Source: an uncultured bacterium
Lineage (GTDB): Bacteria > Bacteroidota > Bacteroidia > Bacteroidales > Rikenellaceae
Assembly (NCBI GenBank): GCA_905214725.1
Contig: CAJMNH010000004.1
Span: 1-64,000 of the forward strand
Direction of reading: 5' to 3'
Length of the DNA stretch: 64,000 nucleotides
Part shown: in pieces, positions 8,396 through 16,833 of the stretch
Layout: every line of letters begins with the position of its first letter
Position numbering within the stretch: the stretch's first letter is position 1
Translations under genes and position numbers: made by a program
The notes under the pieces: model-generated
Databases searched by the model: none
What the model saw: only the letters and a program-made list of their open reading frames with translations
Told to the model about the DNA's origin: nothing

Positions 8396-8956
8396 ATGGG
8401 AAAACTCATCATCTTTTCGGCTCCGAGCGGTTCGGGCAAGACGACGATCGTCAGGGAGTTGCTCAAACGGGTTCCCCGCTTGGAATTCTCGATTTCAGCC
8501 ACTTCGCGCGCGCCGCGCGGCACGGAACGCAACGGTGCGGACTACTATTTCCTTTCGCCCCACGATTTCCGTCAGGCCATCGACGAACAGCGTTTCGTCG
8601 AATGGGAGGAGGTCTACGCCGGCACCTATTACGGTACGTTGCGCAGCGAGTTGGAGCGCATTTGGGGCAAGGGGAACAGCATCCTGTTCGACGTCGACGT
8701 GCTGGGAGGGATCAATCTCAAACGTATCTTCGGCGCCGACGCCTGCTCCGTTTTCATCATGCCGCCGTCGATCGAGGAGTTGGAACGCAGGCTCAACGAG
8801 CGGGGTACGGATAGTGCGGAAGTAATCGCCAGACGGGTCGCCAAGGCGGAGTTCGAACTGACCAAGGCATCCGAATTCGACCACGTAGTCGTCAACGACG
8901 ATCTGAAACAGGCCGTTGCGGAGGTTGAAGAGATCGTCCGAAAATTTCTCTCCTGA
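8396..8956 (+). CDS. gmk: Guanylate kinase
   Basis: A 186-residue kinase that phosphorylates GMP to GDP with ATP. The P-loop APSGSGKTT is at residues 9-17. The GMP-binding tract (SATSRAPRGTERNGADYYF) and the EWEEVYAGTYYGT segment are intact. Length is close to the family norm of about 190-200. It lies 38 bases after yicC and 13 bases before the chosen nadD start. Confidence 0.95.
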   Translation: MGKLIIFSAPSGSGKTTIVRELLKRVPRLEFSISATSRAPRGTERNGADYYFLSPHDFRQAIDEQRFVEWEEVYAGTYYGTLRSELERIWGKGNSILFDVDVLGGINLKRIFGADACSVFIMPPSIEELERRLNERGTDSAEVIARRVAKAEFELTKASEFDHVVVNDDLKQAVAEVEEIVRKFLS

Positions 8957-8969
8957 AACCAGTGAAACC

Positions 8970-9782
8970 GTGAAAAACGTCGTCCTCTACTTCGGCTCGT
9001 TCAATCCCGTTCACCGCGGGCATATCGCCCTTGCCGAATGGGTGGCCGAACATGTCGACTGCGACGAGGTGGTGCTCGTCGTCTCGCCGCAAAACCCGCT
9101 GAAACCGGACGATGCGCTCGCTCCCGAACTGAACCGCTTCGAAATGGCCGAACTGGCCTGCGCCCGCTCGCGTTTCCCTGAGCGGATCAAGCCGTCGGTC
9201 ATCGAGTTCCTGCTCGAAAAGCCTTCCTATACAATCAATACGCTGCGTTACCTCACGCAAAACTACGGCAAAGAGATGCGCTTTTCCATCCTGATGGGCG
9301 CCGACCTCATTCCGCAGCTCGAACGCTGGCGCGACTACCGCGAAATACTCGACAACTATCCGCTGTTGGTCTATCCGCGAAAAGGATGCGAGGTGACGCA
9401 ATATCGCAACCGGATCACCTATCTGGCCGATGCGCCGCTGTATGACTACTCGTCGACCGAGGTGCGCCGCGCCGTCGAACAAGGCGACGACGTTACACAC
9501 ATGCTCGTCCCCGAAGTGCTGAACTACATTCGCGAGAAACAGCTCTGGGACCCCGTTCGCTACGCCGAACAGCTCACCGTACGCATCGGAGAGGAGCCGC
9601 AGAACGCCGCCTTGCTCGTCGAACGGGGCCGGTGGTATTACCGCCGCAACGAATGGGGCAAGGCGCTCAACGACTTCAACCGCGCGCTCGGCATCGAACC
9701 CTGTCACCGCGAGGCGCGACAATACGCCGAACAGATCAACGAAATTCTCGCATTCCGTTACAAAGACATTTACAACCCGTAA
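8970..9782 (+). CDS. nadD: Nicotinate-nucleotide adenylyltransferase with a TPR-like tail
   Basis: The first ~190 residues are a complete NadD nucleotidyltransferase, which joins ATP and nicotinate mononucleotide in NAD synthesis. GSFNP is at residues 9-13, HRGH at 15-18, and SSTEVRRAV is the second nucleotide motif. After the enzyme domain come about 70 further residues with a TPR-like helix pair (ERGRWYYRRNEWGKALNDF, then a second helix), beyond the usual family length. The start is taken as GTG at 8970, just after the gmk stop. An ATG at 8916 would overlap gmk and add a non-homologous leader. Confidence 0.87.
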   Translation: MKNVVLYFGSFNPVHRGHIALAEWVAEHVDCDEVVLVVSPQNPLKPDDALAPELNRFEMAELACARSRFPERIKPSVIEFLLEKPSYTINTLRYLTQNYGKEMRFSILMGADLIPQLERWRDYREILDNYPLLVYPRKGCEVTQYRNRITYLADAPLYDYSSTEVRRAVEQGDDVTHMLVPEVLNYIREKQLWDPVRYAEQLTVRIGEEPQNAALLVERGRWYYRRNEWGKALNDFNRALGIEPCHREARQYAEQINEILAFRYKDIYNP

Positions 9783-9789
9783 ATACGAT

Positions 9790-10782
9790 ATGAAGAGACT
9801 GAAAATAGCGTTTCTGGCCGGAGGGGATTCTTCGGAACGGGAAATCGCATTGCAGAGCGCGGCTCAGATCGAAGCGGCGCTCGACCCCGAGAAATACGAC
9901 GTCACGGTGATCGACGTCCACCGTCGCGACTGGCACTATACGGCGCCCGACGGGCGGCAGTGGCAGCTCGACAAGAACGATTTTTCGCTCACGGTCGACG
10001 GCCGCCGCAAGGAATTCGACTATGCGTTGATTCTTATCCACGGGACACCGGGCGAGGACGGCAAGTTGCAGGGATATCTCGACATCATGGGCATTCCCTA
10101 TTCGTCGTGCTCGATGACCTCGTCGGTCGTCACCTTCGACAAGATCACGACCAAACGCGCCGTTGCCGAGACGGGCGTGGGGCTGGCGCGCGAACGGTTC
10201 ATCCGACGCGGAGAAGCGGTCGATCCGGCCGCCATCGTCGCCGAACTGGGGCTGCCGCTCTTCATCAAGCCCAACGCTTCGGGCAGTAGTTTCGGCGTGA
10301 CGCGCGTCGAACGCACCGAGCAGATTCCCGATGCCGTTGCGGCGGCTTTCGCCGAAAGCGAGGAGGTGCTCGTCGAAGAGTGCATCCGAGGACGCGAAAT
10401 GGGTTGCGGCGTGCTGATCGCCGGAGGCAAAGAATATCTGCTTCCGATCACGGAGATCCGGTCGAAAAAGGCCTTTTTCGATTTTCAGGCCAAATACGAA
10501 GCCGGTTACTCGGACGAGATCACGCCGGCCGACATCGCGCCGGAAATCGCGGCCGAACTGAATCGCTTCACGCTGGCAGCCTACAAAGCCTGCCGCTGTC
10601 GGGGCATCGTGCGCGTGGATTTCATTGTCACGCCCGAAGGCCGTCCCTACCTGATCGAGATCAACACCATCCCGGGCATGAGCGGCGGCAGCATCGTCCC
10701 CAAGCAGGTGCGCGCCGCTGGCATGACGCTGGGCGAACTCTACGACATTATCATCGCCGACACCTGCGGCCGCAAGTCATGA
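9790..10782 (+). CDS. ddl: D-alanine--D-alanine ligase
   Basis: A 330-residue ATP-grasp ligase that makes the D-Ala-D-Ala dipeptide for peptidoglycan. The N-terminal GGDSSEREIALQSA motif, the central LFIKPNASGSSFGV ATP-binding region and the C-terminal EINTIPGM metal/ATP motif are all present. It starts 7 bases after nadD and its TGA overlaps the next gene's ATG. Confidence 0.95.
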   Translation: MKRLKIAFLAGGDSSEREIALQSAAQIEAALDPEKYDVTVIDVHRRDWHYTAPDGRQWQLDKNDFSLTVDGRRKEFDYALILIHGTPGEDGKLQGYLDIMGIPYSSCSMTSSVVTFDKITTKRAVAETGVGLARERFIRRGEAVDPAAIVAELGLPLFIKPNASGSSFGVTRVERTEQIPDAVAAAFAESEEVLVEECIRGREMGCGVLIAGGKEYLLPITEIRSKKAFFDFQAKYEAGYSDEITPADIAPEIAAELNRFTLAAYKACRCRGIVRVDFIVTPEGRPYLIEINTIPGMSGGSIVPKQVRAAGMTLGELYDIIIADTCGRKS

Positions 10783-11357
10783 TCGAAATCGACGACAAGA
10801 TCGTAAGTCTCGACCTGCTGCGCGAATGTTTCACCTGCGATCTCGGTCGTTGCAAAGGCATTTGCTGCGTCGAGGGCAATGCGGGAGCTCCGCTCGAAAT
10901 CGAGGAAATCGATATGCTCGAAGCCGAATACGAGCATTACAAACCCTACATGACGCCCGAAGGCATCGCCGCCGTCGAGCGGCAGGGGTTCATGGTCGTG
11001 GACGGCGAGGGCGATTATACCACGCCGCTGGTCGGCGACGCCGAGTGCGCCTATTCCTACACCGAAAACGGCGTTACGCTCTGCGCCGTCGAACGGGCGT
11101 TCCGCGAGGGGAAATGCGCGTTTCTGAAACCGATTTCGTGCCATCTGTATCCCATCCGCGTCGTCCGTTTCTCGAATGGTTCGCTGGGGCTCAACTACCA
11201 CCGCTGGGAGGTTTGCCGACCGGCGGTAGCGTGCGGTCAACGACTGGGTATTCCGCTCTATAAAGCCCTTCGGGAACCGATCGTCCGGCGTTTCGGCGAA
11301 GAGTTTTACCGCGCGCTCGAAACGGCCGAAGAGTTTCTTCGGGAACAGGAACAATGA
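10779..11357 (+). CDS. DUF3109 cysteine-rich protein
   Basis: A 192-residue protein with a cysteine-rich N-terminus (Cys17, Cys20, Cys25, Cys29, Cys30) and further cysteines in CAFLKPISCHLYPIR, the signature of DUF3109, related to YkgJ-type metal-cluster proteins. Function is unknown. The cysteine pattern suggests bound metal. Translation starts at an ATGA overlap with ddl (10779-10782), so expression is coupled to the cell-wall gene. Confidence 0.8.
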   Translation: MIEIDDKIVSLDLLRECFTCDLGRCKGICCVEGNAGAPLEIEEIDMLEAEYEHYKPYMTPEGIAAVERQGFMVVDGEGDYTTPLVGDAECAYSYTENGVTLCAVERAFREGKCAFLKPISCHLYPIRVVRFSNGSLGLNYHRWEVCRPAVACGQRLGIPLYKALREPIVRRFGEEFYRALETAEEFLREQEQ

Positions 11358-11394
11358 TATTATAATTTAATTTTCGAACCTAAACACAGACTTG

Positions 11395-12474
11395 ATGAAA
11401 TTGCGTTATCTTTTTTTCACCCTTCTTTTCGCCGGTGCGGCGACAGGACTGCAGGCCCAGAGCATCGATCATATGCGTAAACTGCTGCAAGAGATTCAGT
11501 TGGAAATCGATTGCCTCGAAAAAGAGCAGGCCGAAACCCTCAAACCGCAAAAGGAACCGCAGCCTGTCGAATCGACCGAATACATCAACGGGGTGATCGC
11601 CGTCGACACGCTGCCCTCGGGTAACGACGCGGTAATGATCGTCCTGTTCAACGACAACACATGGAAATACCTGCGCAACCGCGACTACATCAAGGACAGC
11701 GAGGTCTACACCCGTTGCTGGGACACGACCAAACTCTTTCCCTACCGCGAAACAGTGACGCTCGCCGACCTGCCGCGTTCGGTGGACATCGAGTTGGTCG
11801 ACTCGCTCAAATGCTACCACTATCCCTACAAAGCCAATATCCGTTCGAAGTTCGGCATGCGGCGCCGCCGCAAGCATCAGGGCGTCGATCTGCCGTTGAA
11901 GATGGGCGACCCCGTCTATGCCGCCTTCAACGGCAAGGTCCGCATTTCGATCGCTCCGTCGAAGTCGGGCGGTTACGGCAATCTGGTCGTCATCCGTCAC
12001 GACAACGGACTGGAAACCTTCTACGGCCACCTTTCGGAGCGGATCGTCCATGCCGACGAGTGGGTCGAAGCGGGTCAGATCATCGGCTACGGAGGCAGCA
12101 CGGGCCGCAGCACCGGACCGCATCTCCATTTCGAGACGCGCTACTGCGGACAGTCGTTCGACCCCGAGCGGCTGATCGACTTTCAGAGCGGCAATCTGCG
12201 CCGTGAAACCTTCCTGTTGAAGAAGAGTTATCTGGATATCCATTCGAGCGCTTCGCAAGACTTCGGGGACGAGGAAGCCGAAGCCAACGACGAGAAGAAG
12301 GCCGAAGAGGCAAAGAAGGCTCTTGCGGCAGCGCAATACCATAAAATCCGTTCGGGCGATACGCTGGGCGGCATTGCGGCGCGTTACGGCACGACCGTTT
12401 CGCGGCTCTGTCAGCTCAACGGCATTTCGCGCACCACGACGCTGCGCATCGGCCGTTCGCTGCGGGTCAAATAA
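11395..12474 (+). CDS. Secreted M23 peptidase with C-terminal LysM domain
   Basis: This 359-residue protein starts with a signal peptide (hydrophobic to about residue 18, cleavage near LQAQ). It then has a short coiled region, an M23/LytM endopeptidase domain with zinc ligands in HQGVD (H161, D165) and HLHF (H243, H245), and a lysine/glutamate linker. A C-terminal LysM repeat (about 316-359) binds glycan. All metal ligands are present, so it is probably an active peptidoglycan hydrolase in the periplasm. A TTG directly precedes the ATG and is ignored. A strong terminator follows. Confidence 0.9.
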   Translation: MKLRYLFFTLLFAGAATGLQAQSIDHMRKLLQEIQLEIDCLEKEQAETLKPQKEPQPVESTEYINGVIAVDTLPSGNDAVMIVLFNDNTWKYLRNRDYIKDSEVYTRCWDTTKLFPYRETVTLADLPRSVDIELVDSLKCYHYPYKANIRSKFGMRRRRKHQGVDLPLKMGDPVYAAFNGKVRISIAPSKSGGYGNLVVIRHDNGLETFYGHLSERIVHADEWVEAGQIIGYGGSTGRSTGPHLHFETRYCGQSFDPERLIDFQSGNLRRETFLLKKSYLDIHSSASQDFGDEEAEANDEKKAEEAKKALAAAQYHKIRSGDTLGGIAARYGTTVSRLCQLNGISRTTTLRIGRSLRVK

Positions 12475-12490
12475 CCCCGTCCGGCAAAAC

Positions 12491-12532
12491 AAGGAATCGC
12501 CTGCACCCAAAAAGGGTGCAGGCGATTCCTTT
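12491..12532 (+). terminator. Long hairpin terminator after the M23 gene
   Basis: An 18-bp perfect inverted repeat (12491-12508 with 12514-12531) with a 5-base loop follows the stop codon by 16 bases. The stem ends in CCTTT rather than a long T-run. Confidence 0.75.
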
Positions 12533-12777
12533 AAGGTAGGATGCGCTATTCGAACCGAGGTTTCACATAGCCGCCGTCGTACGACGTAAAAGTCTGCCCG
12601 CAAAAAGGCTTGCTCCGTACGGCGTAAACCATCGAATCGATCGAGCGGTAATCCTGTCGGGCGGCGATCGCATAATAACGGTCGGCGCCGGCGGCAAACT
12701 GGCCGCCACCAACAACTCGACCGATGACTTCACGCCACACGCCACGCCGTCGCTCAGATAGGGCAGCGCCCTTAACG

Positions 12778-12811
12778 AAACAGACCGATGCCGAAAAGCA
12801 TCGGTCTGTTT
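12778..12811 (-). terminator. Hairpin terminator after the truA operon
   Basis: A 14-bp stem (12778-12791 with 12798-12811) ends in AAA/TTT and lies 18 bases past the stop of the small membrane protein gene on the minus strand. Confidence 0.7.
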
Positions 12812-12829
12812 CCATTTTCAGCGGATAAA

Positions 12830-13015
12830 TTACTTAAACCACTCTTCGAGGTGATCCTTCGCATAGAAATAATAAACCAGCAGTCCCACCCAGCTCGTCA
12901 ACAGCACGACCACCGAAGCGATCACTTTGCCGACAGTCGAAATTTTCTTCTTGAAGATGTCGAGCACCGCCAATACGGCGCATACCAATCCGACCAGATA
13001 GAGAATCGTTCCCAT
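12830..13015 (-). CDS. Small two-helix membrane protein (PLDc_N-like)
   Basis: This 61-residue protein has two hydrophobic segments (about 3-20 and 29-50) separated by a short basic loop, with WVGLLVYYFY at the end of the second helix. The layout matches the small PLDc_N-type membrane proteins common in Bacteroidota. No function is known. The longer open frame upstream would overlap truA, so the ATG at 13015 is preferred. It lies 13 bases after truA and shares its transcript. Confidence 0.7.
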   Translation of the reverse strand: MGTILYLVGLVCAVLAVLDIFKKKISTVGKVIASVVVLLTSWVGLLVYYFYAKDHLEEWFK

Positions 13016-13028
13016 AATTCGAGATATT

Positions 13029-13811
13029 TTAGTTAAACAATAAGTTTCCCCTCTCCACTCCGCGCTGGAACACTTCGGCGGGATAAGCGACGTCCCACAA
13101 ATAAAGGCCCTCGGCAGGCGCGCTGCCGCTCGCACGCGACAAGTCGCGGCTCTCGACGATGGAGCGGAACTCCTCCGCGCTGTAACGGCCGCGTCCCACG
13201 TCGACCATCGTTCCCACCAACGCCCGCACCATATTGCGCAGAAAACGGTCGGCGCGAATGGTGAAACGATACACTCCCTCCGGCGACTCCTCCCATCCGG
13301 CCTGCACGATCCGACAGATATTGGTTTTATTGTTGGAGTTCAGTTTGGCGAAGGAGGTAAAATCGCTGTATTCCGAAAGCAACGCCGCTGCACGGTTCAT
13401 CTCCACCGCATTCAGCGGTTGATAATACTGCCAGACGGCCTGCCGCGTAAACGGGTTTTTGCGCGACTCGATAAAATAACGGTATTCGCGCGCCGAAGCG
13501 TCGAAACGGGCATGCGCCCCGGGAGCGACGGGATACAAACCGAAAACGGCAATGTCGTCGGGCAGCAGACAGTTGAGTTTGTAGGTCGTCTGCCGAGGAT
13601 CGGCCAACGGCGACGCCACATCGAAATGCGCGACGTAATAGGCGGCGTGCACGCCCGTGTCGGTACGGCCGGCGCCGGTCACTTCGAGCCGCTCGCGCAG
13701 CAGGGTAGAAAGCGCCCCTTCGAGCGTCGCCTGCACCGAAGCGGCGTCACGCTGACGCTGCCAGCCGCAGTAGCGGCCGCCGTTGTAGCTGAGTTCGATA
13801 AAATAGCGCAT
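13029..13811 (-). CDS. truA: tRNA pseudouridine synthase A
   Basis: A 260-residue enzyme that isomerises uridines 38-40 in the anticodon arm of tRNAs. The catalytic aspartate is D51 in GAGRTDTGVHA, and the C-terminal FLRNMVRALVGTM motif is present. Length is normal. The frame is open 16 codons further upstream, but MRYFIELSYNG at 13811 is the standard start. A -7 box lies about 45 bases upstream on the minus strand. Confidence 0.93.
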   Translation of the reverse strand: MRYFIELSYNGGRYCGWQRQRDAASVQATLEGALSTLLRERLEVTGAGRTDTGVHAAYYVAHFDVASPLADPRQTTYKLNCLLPDDIAVFGLYPVAPGAHARFDASAREYRYFIESRKNPFTRQAVWQYYQPLNAVEMNRAAALLSEYSDFTSFAKLNSNNKTNICRIVQAGWEESPEGVYRFTIRADRFLRNMVRALVGTMVDVGRGRYSAEEFRSIVESRDLSRASGSAPAEGLYLWDVAYPAEVFQRGVERGNLLFN

Positions 13812-13856
13812 CGCAGAAATACGAATTTCCGTGTATAATACGTTTTCGTGTAGATA

Positions 13857-13864
13857 CAAATGTA
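13857..13864 (-). promoter_or_regulatory. -7 box of the truA promoter
   Basis: On the minus strand the site reads TACATTTG, a perfect TAnnTTTG, 45 bases upstream of truA. No obvious -33 TTG is present. Confidence 0.45.
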
Positions 13865-13903
13865 CAAAAAATTCCCGAACCGCTCTTCGGATTCGTCGTT
13901 AAT

Positions 13904-14116
13904 TTCGTACTTTGGCTGCGCCTTAGATACTTCGCCTCGGCAATTGCAAATAAATTTGCATTGCGCTCGGCTTATTCGTACTTTGGCTACGCCTTAGATA
14001 CTTCGCCTCGGCAATTGCAAATAAATTTGCATTGCGCTCGGCTTATTCGTACTTTGGCTGCGCCTTAGATACTCCGCCTCGGCAATTGCAAATAAATTTG
14101 CATTGCGCTCGGCTTA
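13904..14116. repeat. Three tandem copies of a 71-bp repeat
   Basis: Three head-to-tail units begin at 13904, 13975 and 14046 with an exact 71-base period. Differences are only a few bases (for example GGCTGC against GGCTAC, and ACTTCG against ACTCCG). Each unit contains the inverted repeat GCAAAT-AA-ATTTGC and a TACTTTG string. The array ends at 14117, where a fourth partial copy becomes the dapB -7 box TATCTTTG. A shortened relative is found before bcp (35730-35792). This accounts for the gene-free stretch 13865-14146. Confidence 0.9.
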
Positions 14117-14128
14117 TTCGTATCTTTG
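14098..14128 (+). promoter_or_regulatory. dapB operon promoter at the end of the repeat array
   Basis: TTG (14098-14100), a 20-base spacer and TATCTTTG (14121-14128) make a complete Bacteroidota promoter. The -33 element and spacer lie inside the third 71-bp repeat unit. Confidence 0.7.
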
Positions 14129-14146
14129 CACAAATTGGTTTCGGAT

Positions 14147-14860
14147 ATGAATGCAGCCATCATCGGATACGGCAAAATGGGACGCGAGATCGAACGGCTC
14201 CTCATCGAAAGGGGACATACCGTGGGACTCGTCATCGATGTCGACAATCGCAGCGAGCTCGACGCAGCGCATCTGCACGGAATCGACGTAGCGCTCGAAT
14301 TTACGACGCCCGCCACGGCTTACGGCAACATCCGCGCCTGCATCGACGCCGGCACGCCCGTGGTAAGCGGTACGACGGGGTGGACGGAGCGGCTCGAAGA
14401 GTTGAAAACCCGCTGCGCAGAACGGGGCGGTGCGTTTTTTTACGCCTCGAACTACTCGCTGGGAGTCAACCTGCTTTTTCGTCTCAACCGGCAATTGGCG
14501 GAGATGATCGGCCGGGTCGGCGGTTACGACGTCCGCATCGAGGAGGTGCATCACATTCAGAAGAAGGACGCTCCGAGCGGCACGGCCATCACGCTGGCCG
14601 AAGAGGTCATCGACCGGATCGGCTCGAAAACGCGCTGGGTAAACCGCCCCGCAGCCGATCCTTCGGAACTGGCGATCGCTTCGATCCGCGAAGGAACGGT
14701 TCCGGGCATCCATACCGTCACCTACTCCTCGGAGGACGATGTGCTGACGCTGCGACACGAGATCCTCAACCGCCGCACGCTGGCATTGGGCGCCGTAGTC
14801 GCGGCAGAATTTTTGAACGGTAAACAAGGCGTCTATACGATGGACGACCTGCTGAAATAG
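14147..14860 (+). CDS. dapB: 4-hydroxy-tetrahydrodipicolinate reductase
   Basis: A 237-residue NAD(P)H-dependent reductase of the diaminopimelate/lysine pathway, supplying the peptidoglycan cross-link residue. The Rossmann loop GYGKMGREI is at 7-15. The catalytic and substrate motif HHIQKKDAPSGTA has His135, His136 and Lys139/140. It opens a seven-gene operon running to 23706. The start at 14147 lies 18 bases past the -7 box. Confidence 0.95.
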   Translation: MNAAIIGYGKMGREIERLLIERGHTVGLVIDVDNRSELDAAHLHGIDVALEFTTPATAYGNIRACIDAGTPVVSGTTGWTERLEELKTRCAERGGAFFYASNYSLGVNLLFRLNRQLAEMIGRVGGYDVRIEEVHHIQKKDAPSGTAITLAEEVIDRIGSKTRWVNRPAADPSELAIASIREGTVPGIHTVTYSSEDDVLTLRHEILNRRTLALGAVVAAEFLNGKQGVYTMDDLLK

Positions 14861-14866
14861 AGATAC

Positions 14867-16228
14867 ATGGGTAAAATAAAATCCTTTTTCACCAATCGCT
14901 GGGTAGGCTTCACCCTCTGGAGCCTCCTCTACATTCTGTGGTTCGTCGTCTGGACGGGCAACCTGTGGCTGCTGCTGGGCGAGCTGATCATCGTCGACGT
15001 CTACTTCACACACTTCCTGTCACGCCTGATCGGTCGTAAGAACCGTGAATGGTGTCAGCGCAGCGCAACTTACAAATTCGTCTACGAGTGGGTCAACGCA
15101 ATCGTTTTCGCAACGGTCGTAGCTTCCCTGATCCACATCTTCGTTTTCCAGATGTACGTCATTCCGTCGTCGTCGATGGAATCGTCGCTGCTGATCGGCG
15201 ACTACCTCTACGTGAGCAAAGTGGCTTACGGCCCGCAAATGCCCAATACGCCGGTGGCATTCCCCTTCGTACACCACACGATGCCCTTCTCGCAGACGAA
15301 AAAGTCCTTCTCGGAGTGCGTCAAATGGCCCTATCACCGGCTCAAAGGTTTGCGCGACATCGAACGCAACGACGTGGTGGTCTTCAATTTTCCGGCCGGC
15401 GACACGGTGCTGCTCCAACGGCAGGACGCCACCTATTACGACGTACTGCGCGAGTACCAGCGCACGCTGGGTGCAAAAGCGGGCCGCGAGAAGCTCTTCC
15501 GCGACTATACGGTCATCACCCGTCCCGTCGACAAGCGGGAAAACTATATCAAACGCTGCGTAGCCATCGCCGGCGACTCGCTCAAAGTGGTCGGCGGCGA
15601 AGTCTATGTCAACAACGAACGGCAGGCCCCCGTCGCGGGCAAGCAATACATGTACTCGGTGATGACCTCGTCGCCGCTGTCGAAATACGCCATCGACAAA
15701 CTCGGCATCACCGAATGGAGCGGCGGCAACGGCTCGAATTACTACATGCTGCTCAACGACGAAACGGCTGCAGAGTTGCGCAGCATGAGCAACGTGATGG
15801 CCGTCGAACGCTTCATCTACGAGGAACCCAACCGCGAGGTTTATCCCCACGATCTGACATTGGGATGGAATCAGGACAACTACGGCCCGATCTGGATTCC
15901 GGCCAAGGGCGCCACGATCCCGCTGACGCCGGAGAACCTGCGTCTCTACCGCCGTTGCATCGAAGTCTACGAAGGAAACGAAGTGGCGGAACAGTCCGAC
16001 GGTACGGTGCTGCTGAACGGCGAACCCGCCGCCGACTACACCTTCCGCATGAACTACTACTGGATGATGGGCGACAACCGCCACAATTCGGCGGACTCGC
16101 GTTTCTGGGGCTTCGTGCCCGAGGATCATATCGTAGGGCGCGCCTCATTCATCTGGCTTTCGCTCGATCCCAATAAATCGTTCCCGTCGAATATCCGGTG
16201 GAACCGAATTTTCACCAAAGTGAAATGA
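14867..16228 (+). CDS. lepB: Signal peptidase I, long Bacteroidota form
   Basis: This 453-residue membrane protease removes signal peptides from exported proteins. Hydrophobic segments lie at about 14-50 and 76-98. The catalytic serine is S103 in PSSSM, the general-base lysine is K229 in YIKRCVAIAGD, and the C-terminal MGDNRHNSADSR box is intact. It is much longer than E. coli LepB because of inserts between the catalytic boxes, a normal feature in this phylum. It starts 6 bases after dapB and its stop overlaps the next ATG. Confidence 0.93.
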   Translation: MGKIKSFFTNRWVGFTLWSLLYILWFVVWTGNLWLLLGELIIVDVYFTHFLSRLIGRKNREWCQRSATYKFVYEWVNAIVFATVVASLIHIFVFQMYVIPSSSMESSLLIGDYLYVSKVAYGPQMPNTPVAFPFVHHTMPFSQTKKSFSECVKWPYHRLKGLRDIERNDVVVFNFPAGDTVLLQRQDATYYDVLREYQRTLGAKAGREKLFRDYTVITRPVDKRENYIKRCVAIAGDSLKVVGGEVYVNNERQAPVAGKQYMYSVMTSSPLSKYAIDKLGITEWSGGNGSNYYMLLNDETAAELRSMSNVMAVERFIYEEPNREVYPHDLTLGWNQDNYGPIWIPAKGATIPLTPENLRLYRRCIEVYEGNEVAEQSDGTVLLNGEPAADYTFRMNYYWMMGDNRHNSADSRFWGFVPEDHIVGRASFIWLSLDPNKSFPSNIRWNRIFTKVK

Positions 16229-16833
16229 CGCCGGCTGCCGACGATACGTATCTGACCATCGAGGCGCCGGCCGAGGCAATCTACAAGGAAAAGAGCAGCA
16301 AATTCCTCGCGTTCGCCTATCCCGTCGCCGACGAAGAGGAGATCCGCGGACGACTCGAAGCCTTGCGCAAACGTTTCTACGACGCCACGCACCACTGTTA
16401 TGCATGGCGGCTCGGGCCGCGCGGCGAGACGTTTCGGGTCAACGACGACGGAGAACCTTCATCGACGGCCGGCCGGCCGATTCTGGGGCAACTGCTGTCT
16501 CAGGGAGTGACCGACTGCCTGCTCGTCGTAGTGCGTTATTTCGGCGGGACGAAACTGGGCGTACCGGGGCTGATCGCCGCATACAGAGAGTCGGCGGCGG
16601 CGGCGCTCGCGGCGGCACATATCGTAGAACGAACGATCGACCGCCGGATCGCGGTGGCATTTTCCTACGCGGCAATGAACGACGTAATGCGAATCGTCAA
16701 GGAGGAACAACCCGTCATCGAATCGCAGCGTTTCGACAACCTTTCGTCGATGATCCTGCGCATCCGCGCGAGCCGCGCTGAACGATTAACAGAACGACTC
16801 TGCAAGGTCGAAGGAGCGACCGTTGAAACATGA
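16225..16833 (+). CDS. YigZ/IMPACT family protein
   Basis: This 202-residue protein belongs to the UPF0029/IMPACT family. SSKFLAF near residue 25, ATHHCYAWRLG and the NDDGEPSSTAGRPIL box followed by VVVRYFGGTKLG are diagnostic. The family is related in fold to elongation factor G domain IV and probably binds nucleic acid or ribosomes; its bacterial role is unclear. The start at 16225 overlaps the lepB stop (ATGA). An ATG at 16198 is possible but overlaps lepB by 31 bases. Confidence 0.85.
   Translation: MTPAADDTYLTIEAPAEAIYKEKSSKFLAFAYPVADEEEIRGRLEALRKRFYDATHHCYAWRLGPRGETFRVNDDGEPSSTAGRPILGQLLSQGVTDCLLVVVRYFGGTKLGVPGLIAAYRESAAAALAAAHIVERTIDRRIAVAFSYAAMNDVMRIVKEEQPVIESQRFDNLSSMILRIRASRAERLTERLCKVEGATVET

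Noticed and set aside
12546..12815. 89-codon minus-strand frame between the M23 gene and the small membrane protein
   Set aside because: Its start lies inside a 14-bp terminator stem and no family feature was recognised. A remnant gene is possible but not supported.
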